A DNA stretch of 64,000 bases, from positions 372,001-436,000 of the forward strand of contig PUDQ02000010.1 in assembly GCA_002964805.2 (NCBI GenBank), given 5' to 3'. The notes beneath the pieces are model-generated. The model saw only the letters and a list, made by a program, of their open reading frames with translations, was not told where the DNA came from and ran no database searches. Position 1 is the first letter of the stretch, and each line of letters opens with the position of its first letter. This stretch comes from Trametes villosa (taxonomy: Eukaryota; Basidiomycota; Agaricomycetes; Polyporales; Polyporaceae). A program made the position numbers and the translations under genes. This document shows positions 12,101 to 24,600 of this stretch, one piece after another.

Positions 12101-12477
12101 CAACGAGGGCGGTGCGCTGTCCCAGCGGCCCGACATGTGGTCGCGGATGTCGACGAGCATCGCCAGGCACCGCTGGGCGAGCCGGTAGCAGCCCTCTCGG
12201 TTCGTCTGTATTTTCTGCGGCCGGAAGCGATTAAATGGTGCATTTACGAGCCACGATCGGGGCAGGCGCGGCTCCGTGCCGCGGGCTTGCCGCCGATCGC
12301 TCCGTTGGTACGCACCTGGATTGTCTCGAAGACGAGGAGCAGGATGCCCGCGGCCGCCTGGGCAGGCGGGAACTGCATTACGTCCGCGATCTCCTTCGTC
12401 AATTGAGACGTTAGGATGAGCGTAGATAGGGCATTGTCGACTGTGGCCTTGCGGATCCTCTTGATTGGGAGAGGCAT
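9153..12477 (-). CDS. MLKL-NTD-like helical protein with degenerate kinase-like segment
   Basis: Sixteen exons sum to 2358 nt, 785 residues, in phase throughout: 12477-12316, 12214-12075, 12016-11878, 11823-11648, 11571-11448, 11391-11245, 11194-11157, 11104-11031, 10966-10881, 10763-10698, 10641-10516, 10460-10403, 10344-9897, 9849-9695, 9632-9269, 9207-9153. Residues 1-150 are helical (ILLLVFETIQ, CLAMLVDIRDHMSGRWDS, SIHKFMQQEADQKWGARL) and match the N-terminal domain annotated as MLKL_NTD in many Agaricomycete proteins, by my recollection. Residues 225-345 resemble a kinase N-lobe: WWAGGIDGDIDG, a VAIK-like RPVAMK (Lys 296), YHPNLPQMVGYS, and PFILLANV as hinge. No HRD or DFG loop follows, so activity is unlikely. 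Residues 445-770 carry motifs of the same fungal family (QRKVNHLAVLARALLP, HKFSVGDLGYVPKG) and a His-rich stretch near 675-700. Function unknown; a role in regulated cell death is inference only. Confidence 0.82.
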
Positions 12478-12980
12478 GACCGGCACACTGTACACTACGG
12501 ATTGGCGATGTTGGGGGCGCAGGAGGGACTGCCAAAAGTTTCGCCCATAAGATGTACTGGTGTGCGGTTGAAATGCGCCCTTGCAGCCGCTCCCATCTGT
12601 CGCTGTCAGTGTCAATCCGCTGCCAGGCACGTCGGGGCGTGGTACAGCTTGCTAACTGCCGGCGGCGGTGATCAAATGAAAACTGCACTGCCCCCACGTG
12701 CGACGGTACTTGGCAAGCCCAAGCTTAGACGTCTAGACAGTTGAGTACTTGAGCTTGATTAGCCATGCTCCGCGAAGTGCTGCTCGGGGCACTGGCATAC
12801 TCGATGACACTCAGAATGCAATGTATACGCAGTTCATAGCATGTGTGCAACACCAGCCGTCGATGCGCAGCGGATGTCGTACAGTCTGCTAGGGGTTGGA
12901 CATTGACGCCTAGCGCCGACGCTCGCTCGAGAAGCCAGACAGCTCGTACACGTCCACGCCCTTGTCAGTGATGTTCGTAT
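12478..12980. other. Intergenic region between FIG4 and the MLKL-NTD-like gene
   Basis: About 500 bp with the 3' flank of FIG4 on the right and the upstream region of the MLKL-NTD-like gene on the left. A minus-strand frame at 12975-12907 reads like the end of a protein ([17 protein letters not shown], then SSERRR and a stop) and lies directly after the FIG4 stop. Confidence 0.5.
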
Positions 12981-15900
12981 TCAATCCATCATTGTCAACT
13001 CAGCGATGATCTTCTCGTAGTTCGTCGTAGTGAACCCTGACTCCAGATCGTGAGGATTCGCGCGGTCGACGTACGCTGTCATGATCTTCTCGTCCTTCTC
13101 CTGCAGTTCGCTCGGTTCCGCGATCCCTTGGGCGACATTGACCGCGCTGATGTACTTCGTGTATATCGGCTTGAGGTAGTCGATCTCTTCGCTGGATGTG
13201 ACCAGTAGTTCTTGCCCTTGCTCGATGTACCTACCAGCGTCTCCAATGTCAGCACACAGTTTGTATGAATGTGTGGAGTACTGACTGTTGGTATTCCTCC
13301 TCTTCTTCCACAATAGGATCGAGAAGTCGCAGTACGATCTCCGGAAGCGAGTCAGGCACAGACTCAGCAGCAGAATGGGGCTTCTTTGACTTCTGGTCTT
13401 GCGCGCGGTCAATGCGAGACGTCCGCGAGCCCGTTTTCTCGTTCGTGCCCATCCAGCGACGTACACCGTCCATCAACCTGAATCGCTTCAGTGAGCGAAG
13501 GCTTCCAGGAAGATGAGAGGAGATTAACCTTGGATGGTGCGCATGCGTATGATGCGGGAGGAAGGGACTCGTGTTGACATCTCGCGCAGTCTTCCTGCAG
13601 GTGAGGATGTCAACATCTGTATCGTAGGACCATGCTGCGAGTCCCGAATCCTACCCTGGCAGCTTGAGCGTGCTGTTCATGGAGAACGCAAAGTGCTTCC
13701 CAAGCGACGTGAACAGTAGAGGCCGGTAGTACTCTATCCAGTAGTCGCCACGAGTGTTGACGTAGTGGTTGACGGCCTTCTCGCAATCCTCGAGCGGGTA
13801 CGCTGTGCCGAGGTGCTCATCCTTGAACCACTTCTGGTAGTTCCCCCGCTGCGGAGGAGCGCGCGTGCTCGTCTTCTCTGCAGGGACACCCAAGAACAAG
13901 TTGATGGCAGTCTGCTTGTCCGCATCTGTGGTGTATGAGCACCCCGCGATGGGTTGGTGGGTACCTGCGGCTAGACTTACCAAGCAGGGAGTTGGCATAG
14001 AACCGCTTCAAGTTTTCGATGATATCTCGAGAGTGGCTGTTCCAATGAGGCATCCTGCGATACGTCTCTACGCGGTTCACGAGCGCGCTACCCGTATACT
14101 GCAACGCTAAACCTACGAGGGACGGGGTCAGTAGGATCTAAAACGACGCAAACAGTGATGCTTACTGTCGCCGTGATCGTGGTACATCTCGGTGAGCATG
14201 TTCACAGCATCAGAGTCGAATGCGAGGTTCGGCGTATCCACAACCCCAAGCGCGTACAACTGGTGCCCGAGCGCGCGCTTTCCAAAGACGAACTGCGCTG
14301 CATTCGTGCGATCCAGGCAGTCGACGCAGTTGGTCCGACAGATGCCGTTTTGGACGGACATCGTACTGCGCCAAGGGTACTCGTCGCCCCTGATGCAAAT
14401 GCGTATAAGCAAAGTGCGAGGGTAGAAGTGGAAAGGCATACTCAAGCTCGTTCTGCAAGAGATGCGAATACGGTTCGGGGCCGGTGTGGAAGAAACCGGT
14501 CATCTGGATGGACTCCTCGGCGATGTCTTCCAGGTAGCTGATGACGTCTTGCGTTTTCCTGCCAGCGCCGTCAACTAGCTGAACTGAAAGTACCATAAGG
14601 CAGCGCGTACTCCTTGTATGCACGAGCCATGTCCCATGCGCGGTAGATCATCCGCTTATCGCGGGGTAGGAACTGGTTGAGATATCGCACACACTGAGTG
14701 TACTCCTCCAGAAGCTTGGACTCGCGAGGTTGGGGCTCCCGCTTCTTGATCAGGTTGAGGATCATGATGGGCTGACCATACCGCCGGAAGAGGTCGTCGA
14801 AGTGACGCGCAGCTGCAGTGTAGAACGGGTCCATGACGGGAACTGACAGGTGCAGCGAGGTGAGTGGCGAGCCGGTGGGGTCGCGGAACACACTCACTCT
14901 CGATTGGTGGTTTCGGTACCATGCTCGTGACCTCCTGTGTCCAGAAGACCGGGATACTGCCTCGGTACTGCACCCCGCTAGCGTTTCAGCGGGTAGTAGG
15001 TAAATCAGAATAGGCGTGCTCACCTGGACATAACTAGTGTAATTTGGACTTGGCCGCCGGCCCTGCTTCCCGTCTGGCCCATCCTTCGGCGCAGGGTAGT
15101 AGAACGGAGTCGTTAAGGTCTCGGAGACGATCTGCTCAGTCTCTACCTCGTTCGCGACATTGCCCTGCCACACATGAGCACAACGTGTGCGCTTGGATGC
15201 TTGTCGCTTACCTCGTCATTGGCTCCGCGCTTCAAGTACCGCGCACCGGCGTGATGTCGAGACCGTCGTGCGATGAGGGTTATGAATACGACGCGGCCCA
15301 AGACGGTCAACTCTGCCAAACCTTTTGTTTGACCATGATACGGGGATAGAGCGGCCGTTTCACTCACTGGCTTGGTCTACATGACCATGCATCAGAGGAA
15401 CCAGCCAATGGGACTTGGTGGAGGGCGTAGTACTGAACGCGGCCGTGAGCAAGTGGTGATTCCACGCAAACCGATCGTTCAGGTTCCACTGTCTGCACGG
15501 TGAGAGGCTGCTCCGGGTGAGGTTGTGTTGCAGGGTCGACGTGAGGTCATACGTATAGCTATGTGCGGGAGTGGGTACAGCTGCCCGGGGAGGCGAGATG
15601 TAGGGTGCTCTACCTGAAGTAGAAGTTCTTGGTCATATCCACCTGCTTGAAGATGTTCATGAGGCGCTGCTCTTCGGCAGGCCGGTCGACCTTGTGGTTG
15701 AACGCGACCGGCATTATGTCTGTGTTCTCACAGTGGTAGACGTAGTGACCTCCGATGAGCGCGACCACGGAGCGCTTCGAGATGAGGATCATATACCATC
15801 CGGCGGTGAATTTGATGAATCCTACGCTGGGGTCGGGATAACGGGCTTTTTCAGATGCGTGAAATGCTTACCTGCTACACCGAAGAAGACCCTGGCTTTC

Positions 15901-16355
15901 CCCAGGCCACCGCAGCCCTTGTTCCCGTTCTCGAGCATCTCAAGCATCTTGCTCATTTGCTTGCCGCTATAGATGGCCTCATCCTCGACTACGTCGAGCT
16001 CATCCTGTGACGTCCTGTCAATCTTAATGATGCGATGTCGCGAGTCGGAGGTGTTTGAAGCGACGACGTAGAAGCGCAGCCGGTTCTCATACAAGATGAA
16101 CTTGTTAAAGGCCAGGGATTGGTCGTCTAGGCGCGGAGGCGTGGGTTTAGAGGAAGAGGGCTGCCCAGCGAGTGTGGTTGAGAGGCTTTGGGTATCTTTG
16201 GACCGGGAGGAGATGGTATCAAGAGTAGATGCGGCGGCAGAGGGCAGCACGGCTGAATGCTGGGATATGGGCGTGACCGTGCCGCTGGAGTCTGTGCTCG
16301 TAGTCTGGGGTATGTGAAGATGCATGGTGGAAGAGCTGGCCTGTTGCGAGGCCAT
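12981..16355 (-). CDS. FIG4: Polyphosphoinositide 5-phosphatase Fig4 (SAC domain)
   Basis: Removes the 5-phosphate of PtdIns(3,5)P2 on the vacuole/late endosome and, in the Fab1-Vac14-Fig4 complex, also supports its synthesis. Fourteen exons sum to 2688 nt, 895 residues, the expected size: 16355-15872, 15821-15614, 15558-15368, 15321-15212, 15164-15024, 14967-14898, 14842-14611, 14558-14442, 14389-14166, 14112-13981, 13925-13655, 13594-13529, 13477-13286, 13230-12981. The SAC domain shows [25 protein letters not shown] and the catalytic CX5R(T) loop [12 protein letters not shown]. Fig4-specific parts follow, such as [11 protein letters not shown] and [10 protein letters not shown]. The Ser/Thr-rich first 60 residues are low complexity. 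It shares a 234-bp promoter with the zinc-finger gene. Confidence 0.95.
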
Positions 16356-16589
16356 CGTGGTGTTACTATCGCGGTGCCGTGAGGGTCGTGAACAGGATGC
16401 GGGTTAACGTCATGGACATTCAGAGACAAGGTGGAATGACGCGCGACTCGGTGCAGGTATGCTTGTTTCGGTAACTTTGATGGGGTTAATAGCCCTTGAT
16501 CCTAACAGACACAAACATCCGCTTCTCAGTTTGTGGCACCGAGATTTCTTTAGCCGATCCGGTCAAGCACCTTTTGTTCCTTCTTGCTC
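16356..16589. promoter_or_regulatory. Divergent promoter, FIG4 / zinc-finger gene
   Basis: The 234 bp between two start codons facing away from each other must hold the control regions of both genes. No TATA box or known factor site stands out. Confidence 0.6.
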
Positions 16590-18509
16590 ATGGCTTCCTC
16601 TATCACGCTGCCTGACTTTGACTTCTCTAACGTCGAAGGGGAGGACTACAATGATGACGAAGGCTACGACGATGGGGAGGGCGACGACTACGACGAGGGA
16701 GAGGATATAGATGCGGAGGCCGAAGAAATGGCGCGGAGGCTCGGGGACCAGCTGCTTGCCGACATTGCCAAGGCACAAGCTGAAGTAGCTGCAGCTGCGG
16801 GCGACGCCAGTGCGCCTCCCCCAGCGCCGTCAATACCCGACGCCCCAGCGCACCCCGAACCACCTCCACAGAGCACGTTCAGGAAGAAGCAGGACGCCGC
16901 CTTGCTTACCATGAAGGCTATCCTTGCCTTTGCGTCGAAGAACCCGGTCGTTCATTCTGCCATGTCCACTTCGCACGTACCCGGCATCGAAGGTGCGAAC
17001 CTCCTCGACGTCTTCAACCGCTGCATCTCCGCGTCCTCCATCTCCAAGCCGCTCGCGCGCACGCTCACCGAAATCGTGCTCTCGCTCGCGAAGTCGGACG
17101 TGCTCTTCGGCTCGCTGCGCAACTCGGACGCGCCCGCGCTCCAGCTAGACAAGGGTAAGCGCAAGCGGGACCAGGCGGACGAGGGCGGCCGCCTCGCGGA
17201 GCCGGGCCCGAGCTTCCCGCAGAAGCGCGTCGCCGTCGACCAGCCCGACCTGCTGCCGCTCCTCGGCGACGCCGTCCGCGTCGTCTCGCACGCGCTCTCG
17301 TCCGCCCCTGCCCACCGCCCGTCGGTAGACCCCGCGCTGATCTCGTCCATCCAACTCCAGCTGCACCAGGTCTTCCTCTTCGCGGTCACCTCGGCGCCGC
17401 GCGCGATTGACGGGCGGATGCCGGCGCTGCAGGAGCTGGCGGGGCTTGTGCAGATGCTCGGCGTGCTGAGCGGCATTCATATCGGCCACCCGCCTATGCA
17501 CCATCCTCCCCATTGGCATCCGCACCCTAGCGCTCCCCCACCTCCGCCTGACATTGGGACCGCGGTTTACCCCTGTCTGGTGCCGGGATGCAGCAAGACC
17601 TTCCACCGCCTCTACTCTTTGCGCACCCACCAGAGGTTCCACACCATGGAGCACCGACCGTATCGCTGTATGCAGTGTCCTGCCTCCTTCGTTCGCAACC
17701 ACGACCTCAAGCGACATACCCTCCTGCACGAGAAGAAAGCGTGGCGATGCGCGGGTTGTAACAAGATATTCTCCCGCCGCGACGCAATCAAGCGACATAA
17801 GGACGCAAGGGGACGGGCAGGCGGGAAGGGTAGGTCAGCCGAGGCCGACCCGGTGGACACAGCATGCACGTACGCGGAAATTGAAGAGGTTGAGGTCGAG
17901 AGAGGCGAGGGAGACGAGGAGATGAGCCGCCGGGCGAAGTTGTGGAACGGCATTGCAGCGACTACAGCAGGAGGCATGCCGATGGAGCAAGCAGGGCCTG
18001 AGGAAGGCGAGATCGACCCGCGGATCGTCTTCGAGGCGCAGAACATCGTACTCTCGATCCACGGTTTGCTACAGGCCGAGGTGTCGAAAGGCTTGGGTCC
18101 TCCGGCTATGCCAGCGCCGATGCCTCCCCCACATGTCAGCCAGTCGACGCTGGCCAGCATCATCGCACGCGCTCAGCAAATGGCCGTCCCTCAAGAGCTG
18201 CCTGCACCCACGCCTGCTGCACCCGAACAACCTCCAGAGGGGCCGCCTCCCGACGACGAACCCATGATGCTGGACATGCCCTCAGAACCTCCCGCAGAGC
18301 CCTCCGCCCCAGCTACGGAGCCCACGGAAGCCTCCTCCACACCACCTCCACTTTCGCTTTCCTGGCTTTCGGAGGAGCAGACGAAGCTGCTGGAGCAAGC
18401 GATCGCTCAAGCTTCATCGGCTGCGCAAGCCCAAGCGGAGGCGGAAGCCGCGCTCGAAGAGGAGGACGAGGACTTCGATGAGGACGAGGAGGAGGGGGCG
18501 GAAGAGTGA
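16590..18509 (+). CDS. C2H2 zinc-finger protein, acidic at both ends
   Basis: One exon, 639 residues from the ATG at 16590 (MASSITLPDFDFSNVEGEDY). The first 50 residues are strongly acidic. Residues around 190-210 contain KGKRKRDQ, a likely nuclear localisation signal. Three fingers follow near residues 330-415: CLVPGCSKTFHRLYSLRTH, CMQCPASFVRNHDLKRH, CAGCNKIFSRRDAIKRHK. The first two are complete C2H2. The third has only one histidine in place (KRHKDARGRAGG). The C-terminus is Pro-rich and ends in a Glu/Asp run. A DNA-binding regulator is likely; the target genes are unknown. Lack of introns is unusual here. Confidence 0.85.
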   Translation: MASSITLPDFDFSNVEGEDYNDDEGYDDGEGDDYDEGEDIDAEAEEMARRLGDQLLADIAKAQAEVAAAAGDASAPPPAPSIPDAPAHPEPPPQSTFRKKQDAALLTMKAILAFASKNPVVHSAMSTSHVPGIEGANLLDVFNRCISASSISKPLARTLTEIVLSLAKSDVLFGSLRNSDAPALQLDKGKRKRDQADEGGRLAEPGPSFPQKRVAVDQPDLLPLLGDAVRVVSHALSSAPAHRPSVDPALISSIQLQLHQVFLFAVTSAPRAIDGRMPALQELAGLVQMLGVLSGIHIGHPPMHHPPHWHPHPSAPPPPPDIGTAVYPCLVPGCSKTFHRLYSLRTHQRFHTMEHRPYRCMQCPASFVRNHDLKRHTLLHEKKAWRCAGCNKIFSRRDAIKRHKDARGRAGGKGRSAEADPVDTACTYAEIEEVEVERGEGDEEMSRRAKLWNGIAATTAGGMPMEQAGPEEGEIDPRIVFEAQNIVLSIHGLLQAEVSKGLGPPAMPAPMPPPHVSQSTLASIIARAQQMAVPQELPAPTPAAPEQPPEGPPPDDEPMMLDMPSEPPAEPSAPATEPTEASSTPPPLSLSWLSEEQTKLLEQAIAQASSAAQAQAEAEAALEEEDEDFDEDEEEGAEE

Positions 18510-19100
18510 GGCGACTCCGCGATGCTTTGATGCTCTAGGTAATCTCCATTCCACCAGCCTCGCCAGTCCAGTCCAATTGTGCGTATAATTCTCAAGGGTC
18601 AGTGCACCATCCATCTAACCGCTATTCGTAGGTTTGGCTGCATACGAGGGTTTCCCCGCAAGACGACCTGTCCCAGGCTTTGCTTGTTCTCGGAATAGCG
18701 CACAGGGGCGACTCCTGCTCCACGCTAGGAGTCGGGCTGCGCTAGGAGTCGATTGCGCAGGCTCGCGCCACGACGTCCAGCGCGTCCCGCCGGGTGTGTT
18801 GCATGGGCGCTACCACCTGGACCTCCCCGTAGGCTGGAAATCTTGTCGCCTCTTGCTGTAATCCTGACGGATAGTATGCGGAGAGAGGTGCACATTGTAC
18901 TATTCTCACCTTTTTGTCTGTACCATATGTTTTCGGCGCACGAGTCGAGTGTATGCATAAGCCATGGTGTCATAAACCTCCGGGGCCGATGATTGGTCGC
19001 GGTGCAATTCGGAGCTCGGGGATGGGCGCCTACGGATTGCTGAGCTCACTCGGCCGCGCGCGGTCTCTGCCACCAAAACTCTTCCTCCTACCTCTTCGTC
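18510..19100. other. Intergenic region, promoter of dihydrolipoamide dehydrogenase
   Basis: About 590 bp between tandem plus-strand genes. It contains the 3' flank of the zinc-finger gene and the upstream region of LPD1. No conserved element or RNA gene is recognised. Confidence 0.5.
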
Positions 19101-21161
<2,061 letters not shown>

Positions 21162-21653
21162 ACGTTATTCCTCCTTCTGGCATTGGTTATGGTTCGCTGT
21201 CAATAGTAGTGTAGGAATCGCGGAATCTACGCTATGCATATAATACTGCCTTATTGCTCTGCTGTTGCGTGCTTTTGCTGGTGTCCGCTGTCAAGTATGC
21301 ATCATTGGACGCTGTCTACAATCGCTTTGAGGCCCCGGGACACTCGTACCTGCCAACACCCATCTTGTTCCAGCTTGACGGTGCACCCTCTCCCCAAGGG
21401 ACGGATATCGTCGAACGACGCTGCAGCCCATTGAATTTATACAGGATGTCAAGAAACTAGATACACGGCGTCGATTAGAACTACAGCGTGTATATGGGCA
21501 TATCCACCACCACCAGTCCGTCCCGTTGTTGCAGATATAGGTTAAAGCATGCACATAGAAGATACAGTGAAAATTTCGAAGCCCAGAACCTTGGAACCCG
21601 ACCGCCTCCCTGGTCCCCATCATCGGGCTCTCTCAGCACGAGGCGCGCGAGCT
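21162..21653. other. Convergent 3' intergenic region (LPD1 / Lon)
   Basis: About 490 bp between two facing stop codons, to be shared by two 3' untranslated regions. No gene, repeat or hairpin stands out. Confidence 0.55.
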
Positions 21654-24600
21654 CTAGAGGCGGCTCTCCATGACCACCATGCTGTGGCGCCAGCTGAGGA
21701 CGCCCTTGCCGAACGCGGCCTCGAGCACCTCCTCCATCGTGCGCGCGAACACGAACTGCATCTCCGCGCGCACCTCGGGCGGCACGTCGTGCTCGACGTC
21801 CTTGCGGTTCGCCCACGGCAGGATGACCTTCGTGATCTGCGCGCGGTGTGCGCCGAGCACCTTCTCCTTGATCCCGCCGACGGGTCCGACGCGGCCGCGG
21901 AGGGTAATCTAGGATGGACGATCAGAGAAGGTGCTGTCAATGCGGACGAGGTGACATACCTCGCCGGTCATGGCGACGTTCGTGGGTATACAGGCTCCCG
22001 TAAGGAGCGAAACGAACGCACAGGTCTGGGGATATACCTGTCAGTACCAACGTAACGCTTTCCGGAGAACAACGACGTACCATGGCGATACCAGCAGACG
22101 GGCCGTCCTTCTTGACCGCACCAGACGGGAGGTGCAGGTGGATGTCGATCGGGTCGGGCACCTTCAACGGGTCCTGCGAGCGCAGCTTCGTGATGTACAG
22201 GTCATACGCGTGGCTTTTCACCCAGCTCAGCGCGAGCTCGCCGCTCTCCTTGATCACCTCGCCCAGGCTGCCCGTGAGCTTCAGCTGCCCGCTGCCCGGC
22301 ACCGCGCTCGTCTCGATCGGCAGGATCCCGCCCTCGCCCATCCCAGTGACGACGAGCCCATAGACAAGCCCGCGCCGCTCCTCGCGGTGCAGCTCCTCCT
22401 CGTCCCAGCGCGCGATGCCGAGGATCGCCTCGAGCTCGTCTTCCTCAACGACCGTCCTGTACGTCCGTAGCTGGCCCGCGGCCTTCTGAGCGACTTGGTC
22501 GGCGGCGCTGACGGGCGGGACGCGCGTGATATCGTCGTTGCCGCTCGCATCGACGTACTCGGCCCATTCGACGGCCTTGTAACGGACGACCGCGCCGATA
22601 GCGCGCTCGAGCGACCGAACGCCGGCTTCGCGCGTGTAATGCGTCGCGATGCGCAAGAGCGCCGACTGGGTGAGCGTGACGTGCTCAGGAGAGAGACCGT
22701 TTGCCCGAAGCTGCTTCGGAAGCAAGAACTTGCGAGCGATGTGCAGCTTCTCGTCGTAGGTGTAACCTGGAAAGTGTGAGGATCAAGTCGGATTGGCGCA
22801 TGCAATAGCGCCTTACCTGATAGATGGACGACCTCGCACCGGTCCATCAGAGGTGCAGAGATCGTCTCCAGAGAGTTCGACGTGCAAATGAAGAGCACCT
22901 GGCTGAGGTCGATGGGGACGTTGATGTAGTGGTCCTATACAGCAGGCTTAGTCAATATAGCGACGCGCCGAATAGCGCGACACTCACGTTGAACGAGTGG
23001 TTCTGCTCTGGGTCGAGCACCTCCAGGAGCGCAGCCGCAGGGTCGCCGTGGAAGTTACTCTGGCCGATCTTGTCTATCTCATCTCTGTGAGCTACGTCAG
23101 TGAAACTCGGAGTAGACAAGGTGCGAGCCTCTTACAGGAGAATGACGGGATCAGGCCGTCCCGCCTTACGCAAGGCCTGCACGATGGACCCAGGGCCACT
23201 CGCGACGTACGTCCGCCGGTGACCCCTGATCTCGGCCTCATCGCGCACGCCGCCGAGTGATATCCGCTGGAATGGCCGATCGAGCGCGCGCGCGATCGAC
23301 TGACCGAGCGACGTCTTGCCCGTACCCGGAGGACCGACGAACCTGATAGCGGGTTAACGAACGCACAACAACCGCCTTCGGGAACACTTACAAGAGGATA
23401 GGACCCTTGACAGCCTTGCTGCCGGAGCCCCGTTTCGGTGCCGCCTGCGGTTTCGGGGACGGTCTCGTCTCCGTGGACACGGCCCCACTTCCCTGCGCGC
23501 CCTTCTCCTCTGCGCCTGCAGGGTTGCCAGAGTTTAGCGCTTTTGAAATCAAAGCCAGCGCGCGCGAGGTTGCGTCACCTGTACGCTGAGGGAACTCGCT
23601 GTCGGATGCATTACCCGCCGACGATTGCAGCGACGCCTCGCGCTCCGCCTGGAGTTGCTTGAGACGCACAACGGCGAGGTATTCGATCAGCCGCTTCTTG
23701 ATCTTCTCGAGCCCGTAGTGGTCTTCGTCGAGCTGCTTGCGGGCGTTCTCGAGGAAGGCGCGGTCACGCAGCTTCCCGGAAGAGAGGTCGGCGTACGCCG
23801 CGGACGACGGCCAGGGAATAGAGGTGACCCATTCGAGCTGTGTAGCGGATTATAAGCACGTCAACGCGGCAGGGGTTATGCGTGGTCGTACGTAGTTGCG
23901 TATGACGCCATGCTCGACGCTACCTGCCGGAATGCGCTGGAACCTCTTCCATTCGCGCACGGCCATCTTCCGCTCTTCGCTATCCTTAGCCATGGCCTCA
24001 ATCTTGTTGCGAATGTCGGCCATGTCCTCCGCCTCGGCTTGCTCAGGGTCGTCCAGCTCAGATGCGCCGCTTGATGGCCGCGCGGCGTTGTCCTGGTTCG
24101 GTGCGCCCGACGAACGGGTGAGAGTCTGCAGTTCCCGCTGGATAGCCGCGAGCTGCTGGCGCAGGAAGAACTCCTTCTGTTGCTTGGAGAGAGACTCGTC
24201 GATGGACTGCGCGATCTTCTTCGTAACCTCCGAGATGGAGGCCTGCTTGACGAAGAGCTCGGTGGCGCGCTGGAGGCGGTCGTTCACCGAAGAGGCAGAC
24301 AAATACACTGCGAAATGATAGGTGAGTACTCGCCAGAAAAAGAGAAGACACGGAGGAGGACAAGACAGCCTGCGGACGAAAAGTAAATCGAGAATGCGAC
24401 GTTCCGAAAATATGATGAGCGGCAATATACTCGCTAATCACGAACTCGACCCGGGGGCGGTCCATAGGTTACCCGTCCATGCATTGTCGCGCAGCGGAGT
24501 ATATCCTCCATAACCGTGGCTTCTTGACAGCGGCGAATAAAGGAGGGTCGCCACTTTACGAATCATAGCAATCAGGCTAGACATAGTCGACGATCGGAGC

